A stretch of 64,000 nucleotides of DNA from JASJBU01 sp963797085 (GTDB lineage Bacteria; Pseudomonadota; Gammaproteobacteria; Chromatiales; Chromatiaceae), in contig CAWCOA010000009.1 in assembly GCA_963797085.1 (NCBI GenBank), positions 62,001 through 126,000 of the forward strand. Reading direction: 5' to 3'. The translations under genes were made by a program, and so were the position numbers. Of this stretch, positions 35,466 through 44,623 are shown piece after piece. Below the pieces are notes generated by a model. The model searched no databases. It had not been told where the DNA came from and saw only the letters and a list, made by a program, of their open reading frames with translations. Each line of letters starts with the position of its first letter. The stretch's first letter is position 1.

Positions 35466-36112
35466 CGGGCCTCGACCTCCATCTCATCCAGCCGTTCTAT
35501 CAACTTATCCTTACGCTCCTTCAGCCAGTTGAAGAACAGCAACAGCAGACCCAGGGTCAGGAAACCGCCGGGGGGCAGGATCATGATCACCCAGGGCTCG
35601 AAATTCTCGCTGAACAGCTTGACCCCGAATAGCGCTCCCTCCCCGAGGATCTCGCGCACCGCGCCCAGGGCGAACAAGGCGAACAGAAAACCGCTGGCCA
35701 TGCCCAGGGCATCGACGACGGCCAGGCGCACCGAATTGCGCGAGGCAAAGGCCTCCTGGCGGCCCAGGATCATGCAGTTGGCGACGATCAATGGGATGAA
35801 GGCCCCCAACTCCTTGTGAATCCTAGGCACTAAGGCCTGCAGGGTGAAATCGGTGACGGTGACGAAGGTGGCGATGATGATGATATAGGTGGAGATGCGG
35901 ACCTGCCTGGGAATCCAGCGTTTCAGGGACGAGACCAGAAAGCTCGAGGTCACCAGCACGAAGAAGGTCGCACCACCCATGGCCAAGGCATTCACTGCCG
36001 AATTGGTGACCGCCAGCATGGGGCACATACCCAGCACCTGGACGAAGACCGGATTGTCCCGCCATAGACCCTTGATGAACTCCTGATAGGCGTCCTGTTT
36101 TATTTTAGGCAT
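35462..36112 (-). CDS. rnfE: Rnf complex subunit RnfE
   Basis: 216 residues, homologous to RnfA by internal pseudo-symmetry: NPVFVQVLGMCPMLAVTNSAVNALAMG and LIVANCMILGRQEAFAS carry the paired Cys of the membrane [2Fe-2S] site. Ends in a charged cytoplasmic tail (KERKDKLIERLDEMEVEAR). Located between rnfG and rnfA; overlaps rnfA by 4 nt. Confidence 0.95.
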   Translation of the reverse strand: MPKIKQDAYQEFIKGLWRDNPVFVQVLGMCPMLAVTNSAVNALAMGGATFFVLVTSSFLVSSLKRWIPRQVRISTYIIIIATFVTVTDFTLQALVPRIHKELGAFIPLIVANCMILGRQEAFASRNSVRLAVVDALGMASGFLFALFALGAVREILGEGALFGVKLFSENFEPWVIMILPPGGFLTLGLLLLFFNWLKERKDKLIERLDEMEVEAR

Positions 36113-36158
36113 GGTTTAAACCCTGTCTAAGGCTCCTGATTCGAATGACCATATCAGA

Positions 36159-36815
36159 CTAATCGGCAGTCTCGGTTTTAGCCGGGATCAGCAAGCGGCG
36201 ATACCACTGCTGGTTCGCCTGATTGATGATTCGCACCACGGCCTTGGAGGAAATGGTCGCTCCGGTGATGGCATCGATCTCGTTGGCTGCGGCCCTGCTG
36301 CCCTTCTTCACCGCCACCACCTGTGGATCGATGGACAGATCGTCGAAACTGGCCACGAACTCTGCGTCCTTGTAGATCTTGTCCCCCAGACCTGGGGTTT
36401 CGCGGCTTTCCAGAATCTCCATACCCACCACCTTGCGTTGCTCCGGCAGGTAGCCATACAACAAACGGATGATGTCCTGGAAACCTGGGCCCGCGCCTGG
36501 AATGGCGTAACCGACCAGATTCCCATCAGCATCATAGCCGCCGAAAATAGATTCCTCGTCCTTCTCTGACTTCTCCACCGCTGTCAGCCGGTCCTCACGG
36601 TAGGCCAAACGCTGCAGGCGGGTGGTGCCCGGCAGCACCTTGAACACCGCTTCCTGCAAGACCTTGGCTTTATAGGCGGTGATAGTCGGTAGCGTGGCCT
36701 CATACACCGAGACGATGATCAGACCCGACAGCAGGCCGGCGAAACTCAGCGTAGCCACCAGCCGGGTCGAGCCAGGCTCCGGGTTCTTGAGGGGTTTCCG
36801 GGTCTGCTGTTTCAT
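36159..36815 (-). CDS. rnfG: Rnf complex subunit RnfG (covalent FMN)
   Basis: 218 residues with one N-terminal TM helix (LVATLSFAGLLSGLIIVSVYE) and a periplasmic FMN-binding domain. The flavinylation motif is ITGATISSKAVV, with the Thr at the end of [S/T]GAT carrying FMN. GPGFQDIIRLLYGYLP and ESRETPGLGDKI are family hallmarks. 7 nt from rnfD. Confidence 0.94.
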   Translation of the reverse strand: MKQQTRKPLKNPEPGSTRLVATLSFAGLLSGLIIVSVYEATLPTITAYKAKVLQEAVFKVLPGTTRLQRLAYREDRLTAVEKSEKDEESIFGGYDADGNLVGYAIPGAGPGFQDIIRLLYGYLPEQRKVVGMEILESRETPGLGDKIYKDAEFVASFDDLSIDPQVVAVKKGSRAAANEIDAITGATISSKAVVRIINQANQQWYRRLLIPAKTETAD

Positions 36816-36822
36816 CTGGCGT

Positions 36823-37830
36823 TCATGCCCTGCCGAACAGCCGGGGCTGGATGAACCGGTCGATCAATGGGGTCACCGCATTCATCAGCAAAATGGCGTA
36901 CATCACACCTTCCGGAAAGCCGCCAAAGAGTCGGATCAGCACCACCAGCAGCCCGACACCGATGGCGAAGATCCAGGCGCCGCGCGGGGTCAGGGGCGAG
37001 GTGACCGGGTCAGTGGCCATGTAGAAGGCACCCAGCAGCAGCCCGCCGGAGAACACCGCGAACAAGGGGTCCGGAAAGCGAGTCGTGTCGAAGGTGTAAA
37101 TGACAGCGGAGAGCAGGGCCACGGACAGCAGGATACCCGTCGGGATGCGCCAGTCGATATCCCGCCGCAGCAGCAGGAACACCCCGCCGCCCAGCAACAG
37201 CAGACCGCTGGTCTCTCCCAGGCAACCGGCGGTGTTGCCCAGCATCAGGTCCAGCAGTGAAGTGGACTGCTGCTCGAATTTCATCATGCCCAGGGGCGTG
37301 GCAGCGGAGACCGTGTCATAGGCGGGCTGCATAAAAGGCAGGGCAAGATTGGATGGGTACCAGCGCAGCAGGCCCTCGCCGCTGGCCTGCATGCTCCAGC
37401 TGGTCATGGCATTGGGGAAAGTTGCGCCCAGAAAGGCCCGGCCGACCAGGGCCGGGTTGAACAGATTATGCCCCAGCCCGCCCCAGATCAGTTTACCCAG
37501 GCCGATGGAAACCACCCCGCCCAGAAAGGCCATCCACAGGGGCAGCGCGGGGGGCAGAGAGAGCCCCAACAGCAAACCGGTCAGCACCCCGCTGCCATCC
37601 AGCAGCCGCGCCGAGCGCTGCTCGGGCGGGGAAAAGACCCATTCGATGAACACTGCGCCGAGGATACTCGCCAGCAGCACCAGCAGCGCACCCACGCCGA
37701 ACAGCCAGATTGCGGCCAGGGTCGCCGGCAGCAGTGCGTAGCTCACATCCCGCATGGTCTGGACAGTGGTCATGTCCTGTTTCAGCAAGGGCGACGGCTG
37801 CACCAGCAGCCTGGGGTCATTATGCTTCAT
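36823..37830 (-). CDS. rnfD: Rnf complex subunit RnfD
   Basis: 335-residue membrane protein. The covalent FMN site is DTVSAATPLGMMKF (Thr in the xGATP-like motif; Ala replaces the usual Gly). Multiple TM helices, GKLIWGGLGHNLFNPALVGRAF and the C-terminal FPEGVMYAILLMNAVTPLIDRF match the family. Start overlaps the rnfC stop by 4 nt. Confidence 0.94.
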   Translation of the reverse strand: MKHNDPRLLVQPSPLLKQDMTTVQTMRDVSYALLPATLAAIWLFGVGALLVLLASILGAVFIEWVFSPPEQRSARLLDGSGVLTGLLLGLSLPPALPLWMAFLGGVVSIGLGKLIWGGLGHNLFNPALVGRAFLGATFPNAMTSWSMQASGEGLLRWYPSNLALPFMQPAYDTVSAATPLGMMKFEQQSTSLLDLMLGNTAGCLGETSGLLLLGGGVFLLLRRDIDWRIPTGILLSVALLSAVIYTFDTTRFPDPLFAVFSGGLLLGAFYMATDPVTSPLTPRGAWIFAIGVGLLVVLIRLFGGFPEGVMYAILLMNAVTPLIDRFIQPRLFGRA

Positions 37831-39167
37831 TGAGCCCCCTTGTGACTGCGGATGTTGCTTTTAGCGCTCCTGATCAACTGCACGATGGGGATCCCCGACG
37901 GGCAGGAGTAGGTGCAGGAACCACACTCCACGCACTCCATTAAATTGGCCCGCTTCATCTGCTCGAACAATCGCGCCCTGGCCAGCCGGGCCAATTTGGA
38001 CGGATTCAGAAAATAGGGACAGGCTTCCACACAACGGCCGCAGCGAATGCAGGGATACTCCTTGGGGCGAGCCGTCTGCTCCGCTGTGAAGGCCAGCACC
38101 CCGGAGCTGGACTTGATGATCGGTGCATCCAGACTGGCGATGGGGGTACCCATCATCGGACCGCCCATGATGACCTCCTTGGTGTCCTGCTTTAGACCGC
38201 CACAGAAACGCAACACCTCACGCACCGGCGTACCCAGGGGCACGATCAGGTTGGCGGGATATTCGATACCGGGACCAGACACCGTGACCATGCGGTCGAT
38301 ATAGGGCAGCCCGCTGTCGAAATAGTCGGCAATCGCGGCGATTGTGCTTACATTATTCATGATGATCCCAAGATCCGAAGCGTGCAGACCTGTCGGAACC
38401 TCGATACCCAAGAGGGATTTGATGAGCATTTTCGAATCACCCTGGGGATACTTGACCCGCAGGGGCACCACCCGGACAGGTTGATCGGACGCAATGCGCG
38501 AGTGCAGGGCCTCGATGGCATCGGGCTTGTTGAGTTCGATGCCGATGATGGATTCCTCGGCGCCTAAAATATGCTGCAGAATTTCCATGCCCCGCAGCAG
38601 GGCGTCGGGTCGCTCCAGCATCACCCGGTGATCGTTGGTGAGATAGGGTTCGCACTCGGCGCCATTGGCGATCAGGACCTTGATCTTCAGCCCTTCGCGC
38701 AGGGAGTATTTGACATGGGCGGGAAGTGACGCCCCACCCAGGCCGACTATGCCGGTCTGCTGCATGACCGCAACGAAATCTTCCATCGACAGGCCGCGCC
38801 AGTCGGCTGGGCGCTGCACATCCAGGCGCTGGGTGGCATAGGGGTCTGCTTCGATCTCCAGGGCCTGCTCGTAACGGCCACCGGGAAAGCGCCGCCGACC
38901 GATGGCTCTGACCCAGCCGGTTACCGGGCTGTGCAGACTGCTGGACACAAAAGCCCCGGGTTCGGCGATCAGTTGACCCCGCCCTACCCGCTGCCCCACT
39001 TCAACCACAGGCTTCGAAGGCGCCCCCAGATGCTGGTGCACCGGCAGGATATAACGGTCCACGAAGGGCATGCGCTGGGTATGCAGCCCGGCAGTCTGGT
39101 CCTTGTATTCATGCGGATGAATACCGTGAGAAAAGCTGCGCTTGAACAATCTGGAGAGTCTTGACAT
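37827..39167 (-). CDS. rnfC: Rnf complex subunit RnfC (NADH-side Fe-S flavoprotein)
   Basis: Peripheral cytoplasmic subunit where NAD(H) reacts. 446 residues, on the short side for gammaproteobacterial RnfC because the long repeat-rich C-terminal tail seen in E. coli is absent. Nucleotide/FMN region GIVGLGGASLPAHVK and LIANGAECEPYLTNDHRVM; two [4Fe-4S] motifs CIRCGRCVEACP and CVECGSCTYSCPSGIP near the C-terminus. It lies 13 nt after the large PFOR-like gene. Confidence 0.94.
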   Translation of the reverse strand: MSRLSRLFKRSFSHGIHPHEYKDQTAGLHTQRMPFVDRYILPVHQHLGAPSKPVVEVGQRVGRGQLIAEPGAFVSSSLHSPVTGWVRAIGRRRFPGGRYEQALEIEADPYATQRLDVQRPADWRGLSMEDFVAVMQQTGIVGLGGASLPAHVKYSLREGLKIKVLIANGAECEPYLTNDHRVMLERPDALLRGMEILQHILGAEESIIGIELNKPDAIEALHSRIASDQPVRVVPLRVKYPQGDSKMLIKSLLGIEVPTGLHASDLGIIMNNVSTIAAIADYFDSGLPYIDRMVTVSGPGIEYPANLIVPLGTPVREVLRFCGGLKQDTKEVIMGGPMMGTPIASLDAPIIKSSSGVLAFTAEQTARPKEYPCIRCGRCVEACPYFLNPSKLARLARARLFEQMKRANLMECVECGSCTYSCPSGIPIVQLIRSAKSNIRSHKGAQ

Positions 39168-39179
39168 AGGGCGCTCAGA

Positions 39180-42100
39180 CTAACCCGACTTGCGCACTGT
39201 CGGGTCACGGTAGCCGGCGAGTTGCAGCAGGCGTTCACGCATCTCCTGGCGGGTTTCCTCCTGCAATGCGCTGCGCAGGTCGCTTAGACGCTGCTCGTAA
39301 TCATCGGCCTGGGCCCGCAGCTCAGCCTCATGCTCAGCCGCAACCTGTGCTTGCGCCTCTCGCTGCACCCGTTCGGTAAAGGGTGTCACCAGCCCGGCCA
39401 GCTCCTGGAGCATGCGCCAGGCCTGTTGTCGCTCCTCGCTGATGCGCACCAGCTGCGGGTCGACCCGGAATCGCTGGGCTTCACCCTCACCGCTTGATTG
39501 TTCCACGATGGCTGTCCGCTTGCTGCGTTCCCTCTCAGACAGTGCGAGATATTCCGCCAGCGGCGTCGGCTCGGCATCGTCCTCTTGCAATGGCTGAAAA
39601 TAATCGGCGAAGCGGCGCTCACCCAAGGCCCAGTGGGCGGGAGTAAGGGCGCTTCCCTCCGGGGTCAGGCCCCAGGGCTCCAGGGGCGCAGGATTTTCGA
39701 TCCAGACTGATGCGGGAACCGAATACGCCTGCGGCCTGCGGATCATAGCGGAACAGGGGAAACAGCCTGGATGCCACCGCAGCCTCGGCCCGATTCAAGG
39801 TCTGGTCCGCAGCGAAGCCGTGGCATTTCGGGCTTGGGGTATGCACATGCATCAGAGCAGGACCCCGGAAGGAGAATGCAGCTTGAATGCTGGCGTTAAA
39901 ATGCGTGCTGGCGCTGATCGCGGTCTGGGCAATACAGGCGCCCCGTTGGGCGATTGCCAACAGGCCTAGATCCAGGCCCGCGTCATGCACCGCGGACAGG
40001 GGCGCCTGCAGATCCGCCTGCCTGGAGAGACCCAGATCCAGATCGGCAAGTAAGAGTATTTTGATCGGCAGGTCGTTGCCGAGGATCGACACCAGCTGGC
40101 TCAGACTACGGCCGCCCAACAGGCTGCTGTCGCCGACCAGCAGCAGGGCCGGACAGAGTTCCCGCTCTTTTTCATTGAGGTCGCGCCAGGTCAGGGTTTG
40201 CAGGTCTGTCCAGGCGCGTGCCGCGTCCGCCGGGCGTTCGAGTTCCACCCGCGCCTTGCGCATCAGGACAAAACCTTCGGTCGCCTGGCGCAATTGACCT
40301 TCCAGCAAACCGGCGGCAAGCTGAGCGCCGTCACCCGTAGGATCCAGGGTGACTGGTCCGGAAAATGGACTGTGCGGAAAGCTGCTGGCCCAACCCACTG
40401 CAGAACCGGGCGAGAGAACCAGGCTCACCCGGGCGCGCCCCATACCCTGGCGACCGGTAGACAGTTGCCAGGCCAGCTCACCCAGTCCGCGCGCCAGGTC
40501 GACCAGCCGACGCAGCCGGGCGGCGTCAACCAGACTGCCAATGGCCTGCTCCGCTTGGCCAATGAAAGTCGTCATATCCGCCTGCCTGGTATCGATGTTG
40601 TCCAGGCCCCGAGACAGCGCTTCCAGGTCATCGGCAGGCAGCGCATCCGCCAGAATATCCCGGATCAGACCGCTGATTTTCTGGCGGGTGGCGTTGACGT
40701 CTTTGAGGAATTCAGCAAACCGTGGAACCTGCTGAGCCTCGACGATGGCCAGGGCCAGCCGTAGCGCCAGTTTGGCCCCCGATCCAGGTTCGGCGCCATC
40801 GCCGCCGGTCATGGACAATCCCGCACCCCGCGCCAGCAGTGCCGCAGCCATTGCACCGACATCGGCATGCCGCCCTAACCTTTGGATGGTTGCGGGCTCG
40901 CTATCGGGCAGCTCATGCCAGGCTTTCTGAATGTGCCGCGCCTGGTCCAGGCTACGGGAACTCTGGTGAGCGTAGCGCAGTGCCCCTGGTGCGCAGACCT
41001 GGATACAGATTCCACAGCCCTTACAGGCGTCCGGGTCCACTGCCAACAGCAGCAGCTCGCCGCTGCCCTTGTCCTGGTTGTCGGGTTCGACAAATAGAGC
41101 GCTGGTGAGCGCAGCGGGCAGACAACCGATAGTCGGCAGCAACTGCTCCATGCCCTGCTGGATAGCGGCTATGCGCGCTGCTGGGAAAGGCAGTTTGTCC
41201 TTGATCCCGGCATAGGCGCCGGACAGCAGATCCTGCACTGTCGAAGATGCGGAATCCTGGCCTCGGCACAGCTGAGCCATACCGGTTGCGAGCTTGGCAG
41301 CGATCGGTCGAAGTGTGTCGGCGCCCGCCTGGCGGATACCTGCATCGAGCAGGCGGGCGGGTGAAATAGCCCGTGCGTTGATGGCCGAGTCCGGACAGGC
41401 ACTCCAACAGTCGCCGCAGCCCGTGCACAAGGCGGGCTCAAACAGAGGCAGTTCGTCGCGCAGCGGGCTCAGGTCGCGAAAACTGGCCGACAAAGGTGGT
41501 ACCGCGCCCATTGCCAGATAGGGGTCCGGAGCCAGCTCGGCGGTCCTGCCCTGCTGGTAGAGCACCCCAACCTGATCCCAGAAACGGGGCAGGCTGTCGT
41601 AAGCATCGTCGATCTTGCCAAGCCGGCGCACCAGGGCCGGAGCTTCATCATCGGTGCGTCTGGCTGCCCGCGCCGGTTCGAGAGGAAGACGCGCGGCATT
41701 GACCGCCTGGACCTGTTTCCAACCGGCATCGAAGCTGGCCAGAGCCGGCTCGGCATCCGTCTCGCTCTGGCGCAGTAACTCCTCTCGAACACTGAGCAGT
41801 CGCCGTTGAGAAATCTCCAGCCGGCCGCTTTGCATCAGCACGGCAAAGACAGCGCCCAGTCGATACTCATTGTCGGCTAAGGCGGGGCCTTCAGGTGGAG
41901 ATATTTGATACAGCTGCGCAGTGCTTTCCTTCAGGGCGGCTCGAACGGCAGCAGGCAGTTGCGCCCACAGGCTTTCATGCGGCAAGGCGCTTTGCACCAG
42001 CAAGGCCGCCCCGGCACTCAGCCCCTGTGGTAGTTCCAGTTCCTGCAGGCAGGAATCGGTTGTCAGCAGCGCCAGATCTACCGGCGTTTCATCACCCGGG

Positions 42101-43776
42101 TCCCGCAGGCCCTCGGCGCCGAAGCTGAGGCGATCGGTACAGACTTCACCCCAGGGCTGGGTAAACAAGGCCGGTCTGCTGCGCAATCCGCCACCTGAGA
42201 GCCGGTGCAGGAAGGCCGCTATTTCCGCCAGCAGACCTTCCCCAGGGCCGCCGGATAGCCGGTGAACACAGAGAGTCAGGGTATTCTTCGGACGCAGGTC
42301 GGGTGACGCCGCAGTGGCACACAGCCCGAGGTCGACGATCCCAGGGTAGCTGCGACGTAAGCGGTCAAGCAGCACCTGCCGCTTGGGGTAGGCACTGGAG
42401 GTCTGGGCAAAGTCGACACCCAGATAGACCTGCGGCCGCTTAATCCTGTCCAGGCTACGGCATAGGGCGACCAGGTCCGCGGCGCGCAAGGGAAACCCGC
42501 CCAGGCCATAGATCACTGACAGGAATCTGGGACGATGTTGTTCCTTTATCACTGGGTAGTCGGGGTCTGTGTCCGTCCCGAAGCGGGCATTTTCCAAGCC
42601 GTGGTCAAGGGCGGCGCGTATCTCTCTCAGCAGCGGTGGATCAGTGGCCAGGGGAGCATCCAATCGCTCCAGCACACAGACTCTGACGCCCTTGCCTATG
42701 AGCCGCGCCAGCTCCGCTGCAGGGAAAGGACGCAGGCAACGCACGCCCAATACGCCGACTTTCAGCCGCTGTTCGCTACGCAGGTAATCCGCCAGGGCCT
42801 CCAGGGTTTCAACGGCCGCACCCTGGGCGACCAGAATCAGCTTGGCATCTTCCAGCCGGTAGGTGGAAAGCGGCCGATGGCGCCGCCCGGTCTGTTCAGC
42901 GAAACGAGCAAAGGCATCATCCAGGCATTCTTCTAGAGTATCGTCAAAGTAGGCTGCACCGGCAGCCCTGGCCAGCCCCCAAACCTGCGGAGCCTGCAGA
43001 CCACCCAACATCACCGGCCGGTCAAGGTTGTTCCTGCGCGGCAGCCGCCGGCGTTTTTCTCCCCAGAGTAATTGCTGTGCTGCTGTCGGAGCCGGAATCT
43101 GATCTCCAGGCCAGCCGAGAAAACTGTCCACCAGCCCGGCGGTCGGCATCCGCACCTCTTGCAGGGCAAGGGCGGTCTGCTCCGCATCCATGGCAACCAG
43201 ACCAGGAAGCAGGGCCTGCTCGGCAACGCGCCTGGCGATCAGGGAGAAATCCACCGCCTCCTGAACATTAGCGGCAGTAAACAGGAAACAGCCTGAATCA
43301 GCAGCCTGGTGCAATGCATCATGGCCGCTCCCCAGGACCGGGGCATGACCCGCCAGGCTGCGCGCACTGAGGTGAATCACCAGGGGCAACCGGCAACCGG
43401 CGGCCTCAGCCAGTAGATCCCCGGCCTGGGCCAGGTCGGGCCCGGACAAAAAGCTGCTGGCCCGTATCCCACTCATTGCCAGGCCGATGGCGGCAGCCAG
43501 CGCACCACGGGGGCCTTCGGCAGTCTGGGCGCTGAGAGGGCAGCCGCTGAGATTGGCGGCATGCCGCCATTCTGCGCTGCGCCAGGCCAAGTCAGCAGTA
43601 TCCGCGGGAAAAGAGGCGCCTAATCCAGCCGCCTCACTGATCCCCGCTTCACTTATCGCCACGGCCGTATTGCCGTCGAGGACGGTTGGATTTCCAGCAA
43701 AGGGTCCCTGCCTGGGGGGCGGACTCCCAAGCATGCGTCTCAACAAGCGCAATGCCGTATTAGCGAAGCCGGGCAT
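39180..43776 (-). CDS. Giant PFOR-like protein with degenerate TPP site, between rnfB and rnfC (one frameshift)
   Basis: About 1531 residues if a one-base excess near 39704 (in GGATCGAAAATCC) is corrected; as read it splits into a 1423-codon frame ending at 39619 and a 3' frame ending at 39180. Domain order follows pyruvate:ferredoxin oxidoreductase: an alpha-like N-terminal half (GGLQAPQVWGLARAAGAAYFDD), domain II (LKVGVLGVRCLRPFPAAELARL), a ferredoxin insert with two [4Fe-4S] motifs (CTGCGDCWSACPDSAIN; CKGCGICIQVCAPGAL) and a C-terminal TPP-like domain ending PSPKCHGFA...ASRLFPLFRYDP. The Mg-TPP signature GDG...N is not kept: the site reads VGDSSLLGGRS with no downstream NxxYSNTGGQ. A glutamate-rich helical tail follows. 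Start 43776 (MPGFANTALRLL) overlaps rnfB by 17 nt; upstream starts are possible. Probably structural or electron-transferring, not catalytic. Confidence 0.75.
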
Positions 43777-44623
43777 AACGGGTCTCACTCCGAGTTCTGC
43801 TTGTCTCATGATCGGCGAACTGGACGCCTTCCAACCATTGGATGGCGCCCGTGGGACAACGATAGGTCGCCTCCGGCCGGGCCGGGCCACCGCCGGAATA
43901 ATCCACCACCGGTAGATTGTCCTGCATGTGGATCAGACCCGGGGCCGCATCCGCCACGCAGCGCTCACAGGCATCGCAGGCGGTCAAGCAGAGTGCAACA
44001 GCCATCTCTCCGGCAAGGGGCGCCTTGCACTGGACAAATAAATTTTGATTCAGGGGTACCAGTTCGAACAGATCCCGCGGACAGGCATCGACGCAATCGC
44101 CGCAGGCGGTGCACAGGTCCACGTCGACCACGGGCAAACCATTGACGTTCGTCGTTATGGCCTTGAAAGTACAGACTTTCTGACAGTCGCCCAGTCCAAA
44201 GCAGCCCCAGGAACAGCCCTTGCCGCCACCGGATACCACGGCAGCGGCCAGACAACTGTCGAACCCCTGGTATTCGGCGATCTGATAGGCCTGACCCTTG
44301 CCGCCGGCACAGTGCAGCCGGGCCACCCGCTTTTCCTGCTGGCCTGGATCCACATCCAGCAGTTCCGCCAGGGAGTCGATGTCTTCCGGGCTTGCCACCG
44401 TACACTTGCTGGGCGGTACCCCACCCTGCACCAGCTGTTCGGCGAAGGCGTGACAGCCCGGTTGGCCGCAGGCGCCGCAATTGGAACCCGGCAGCAGGTC
44501 TTCGGTCTCCTCGATTCGAGGGTCTTCCTGAACCTTCAGAAACCGATAGGCCACGGCCAGGATCAGCGCAAAGACCAGACCAATCCCAGTCATGATGGCC
44601 GGCGCCAGGATGAAGCTGCTCAT
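43760..44623 (-). CDS. rnfB: Rnf complex subunit RnfB (ferredoxin-like)
   Basis: Entry point for electrons from ferredoxin. 287 residues: an N-terminal membrane anchor (IMTGIGLVFALILAVAYRFL), the Fe-S domain motif NCGACGQPGCHAFAEQLVQGG, CSWGCFGLGDCQKVC, a full [4Fe-4S] motif CTACGDCVDACPRDLFELV, and a second motif CDACERCVADAAPGLI in which the usual CxxxCP is altered (the Cys-Pro appears later, in RCPTGAI). It overlaps both neighbours: start shares ATGA with the upstream gene's stop. Confidence 0.9.
   Translation of the reverse strand: MSSFILAPAIMTGIGLVFALILAVAYRFLKVQEDPRIEETEDLLPGSNCGACGQPGCHAFAEQLVQGGVPPSKCTVASPEDIDSLAELLDVDPGQQEKRVARLHCAGGKGQAYQIAEYQGFDSCLAAAVVSGGGKGCSWGCFGLGDCQKVCTFKAITTNVNGLPVVDVDLCTACGDCVDACPRDLFELVPLNQNLFVQCKAPLAGEMAVALCLTACDACERCVADAAPGLIHMQDNLPVVDYSGGGPARPEATYRCPTGAIQWLEGVQFADHETSRTRSETRYARLR

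Noticed and set aside
39600..39746. Programmed frameshift producing two forms of the giant PFOR-like protein
   Set aside because: No slippery heptamer or downstream pseudoknot was evident, and similar single-base indels occur in many other genes here.
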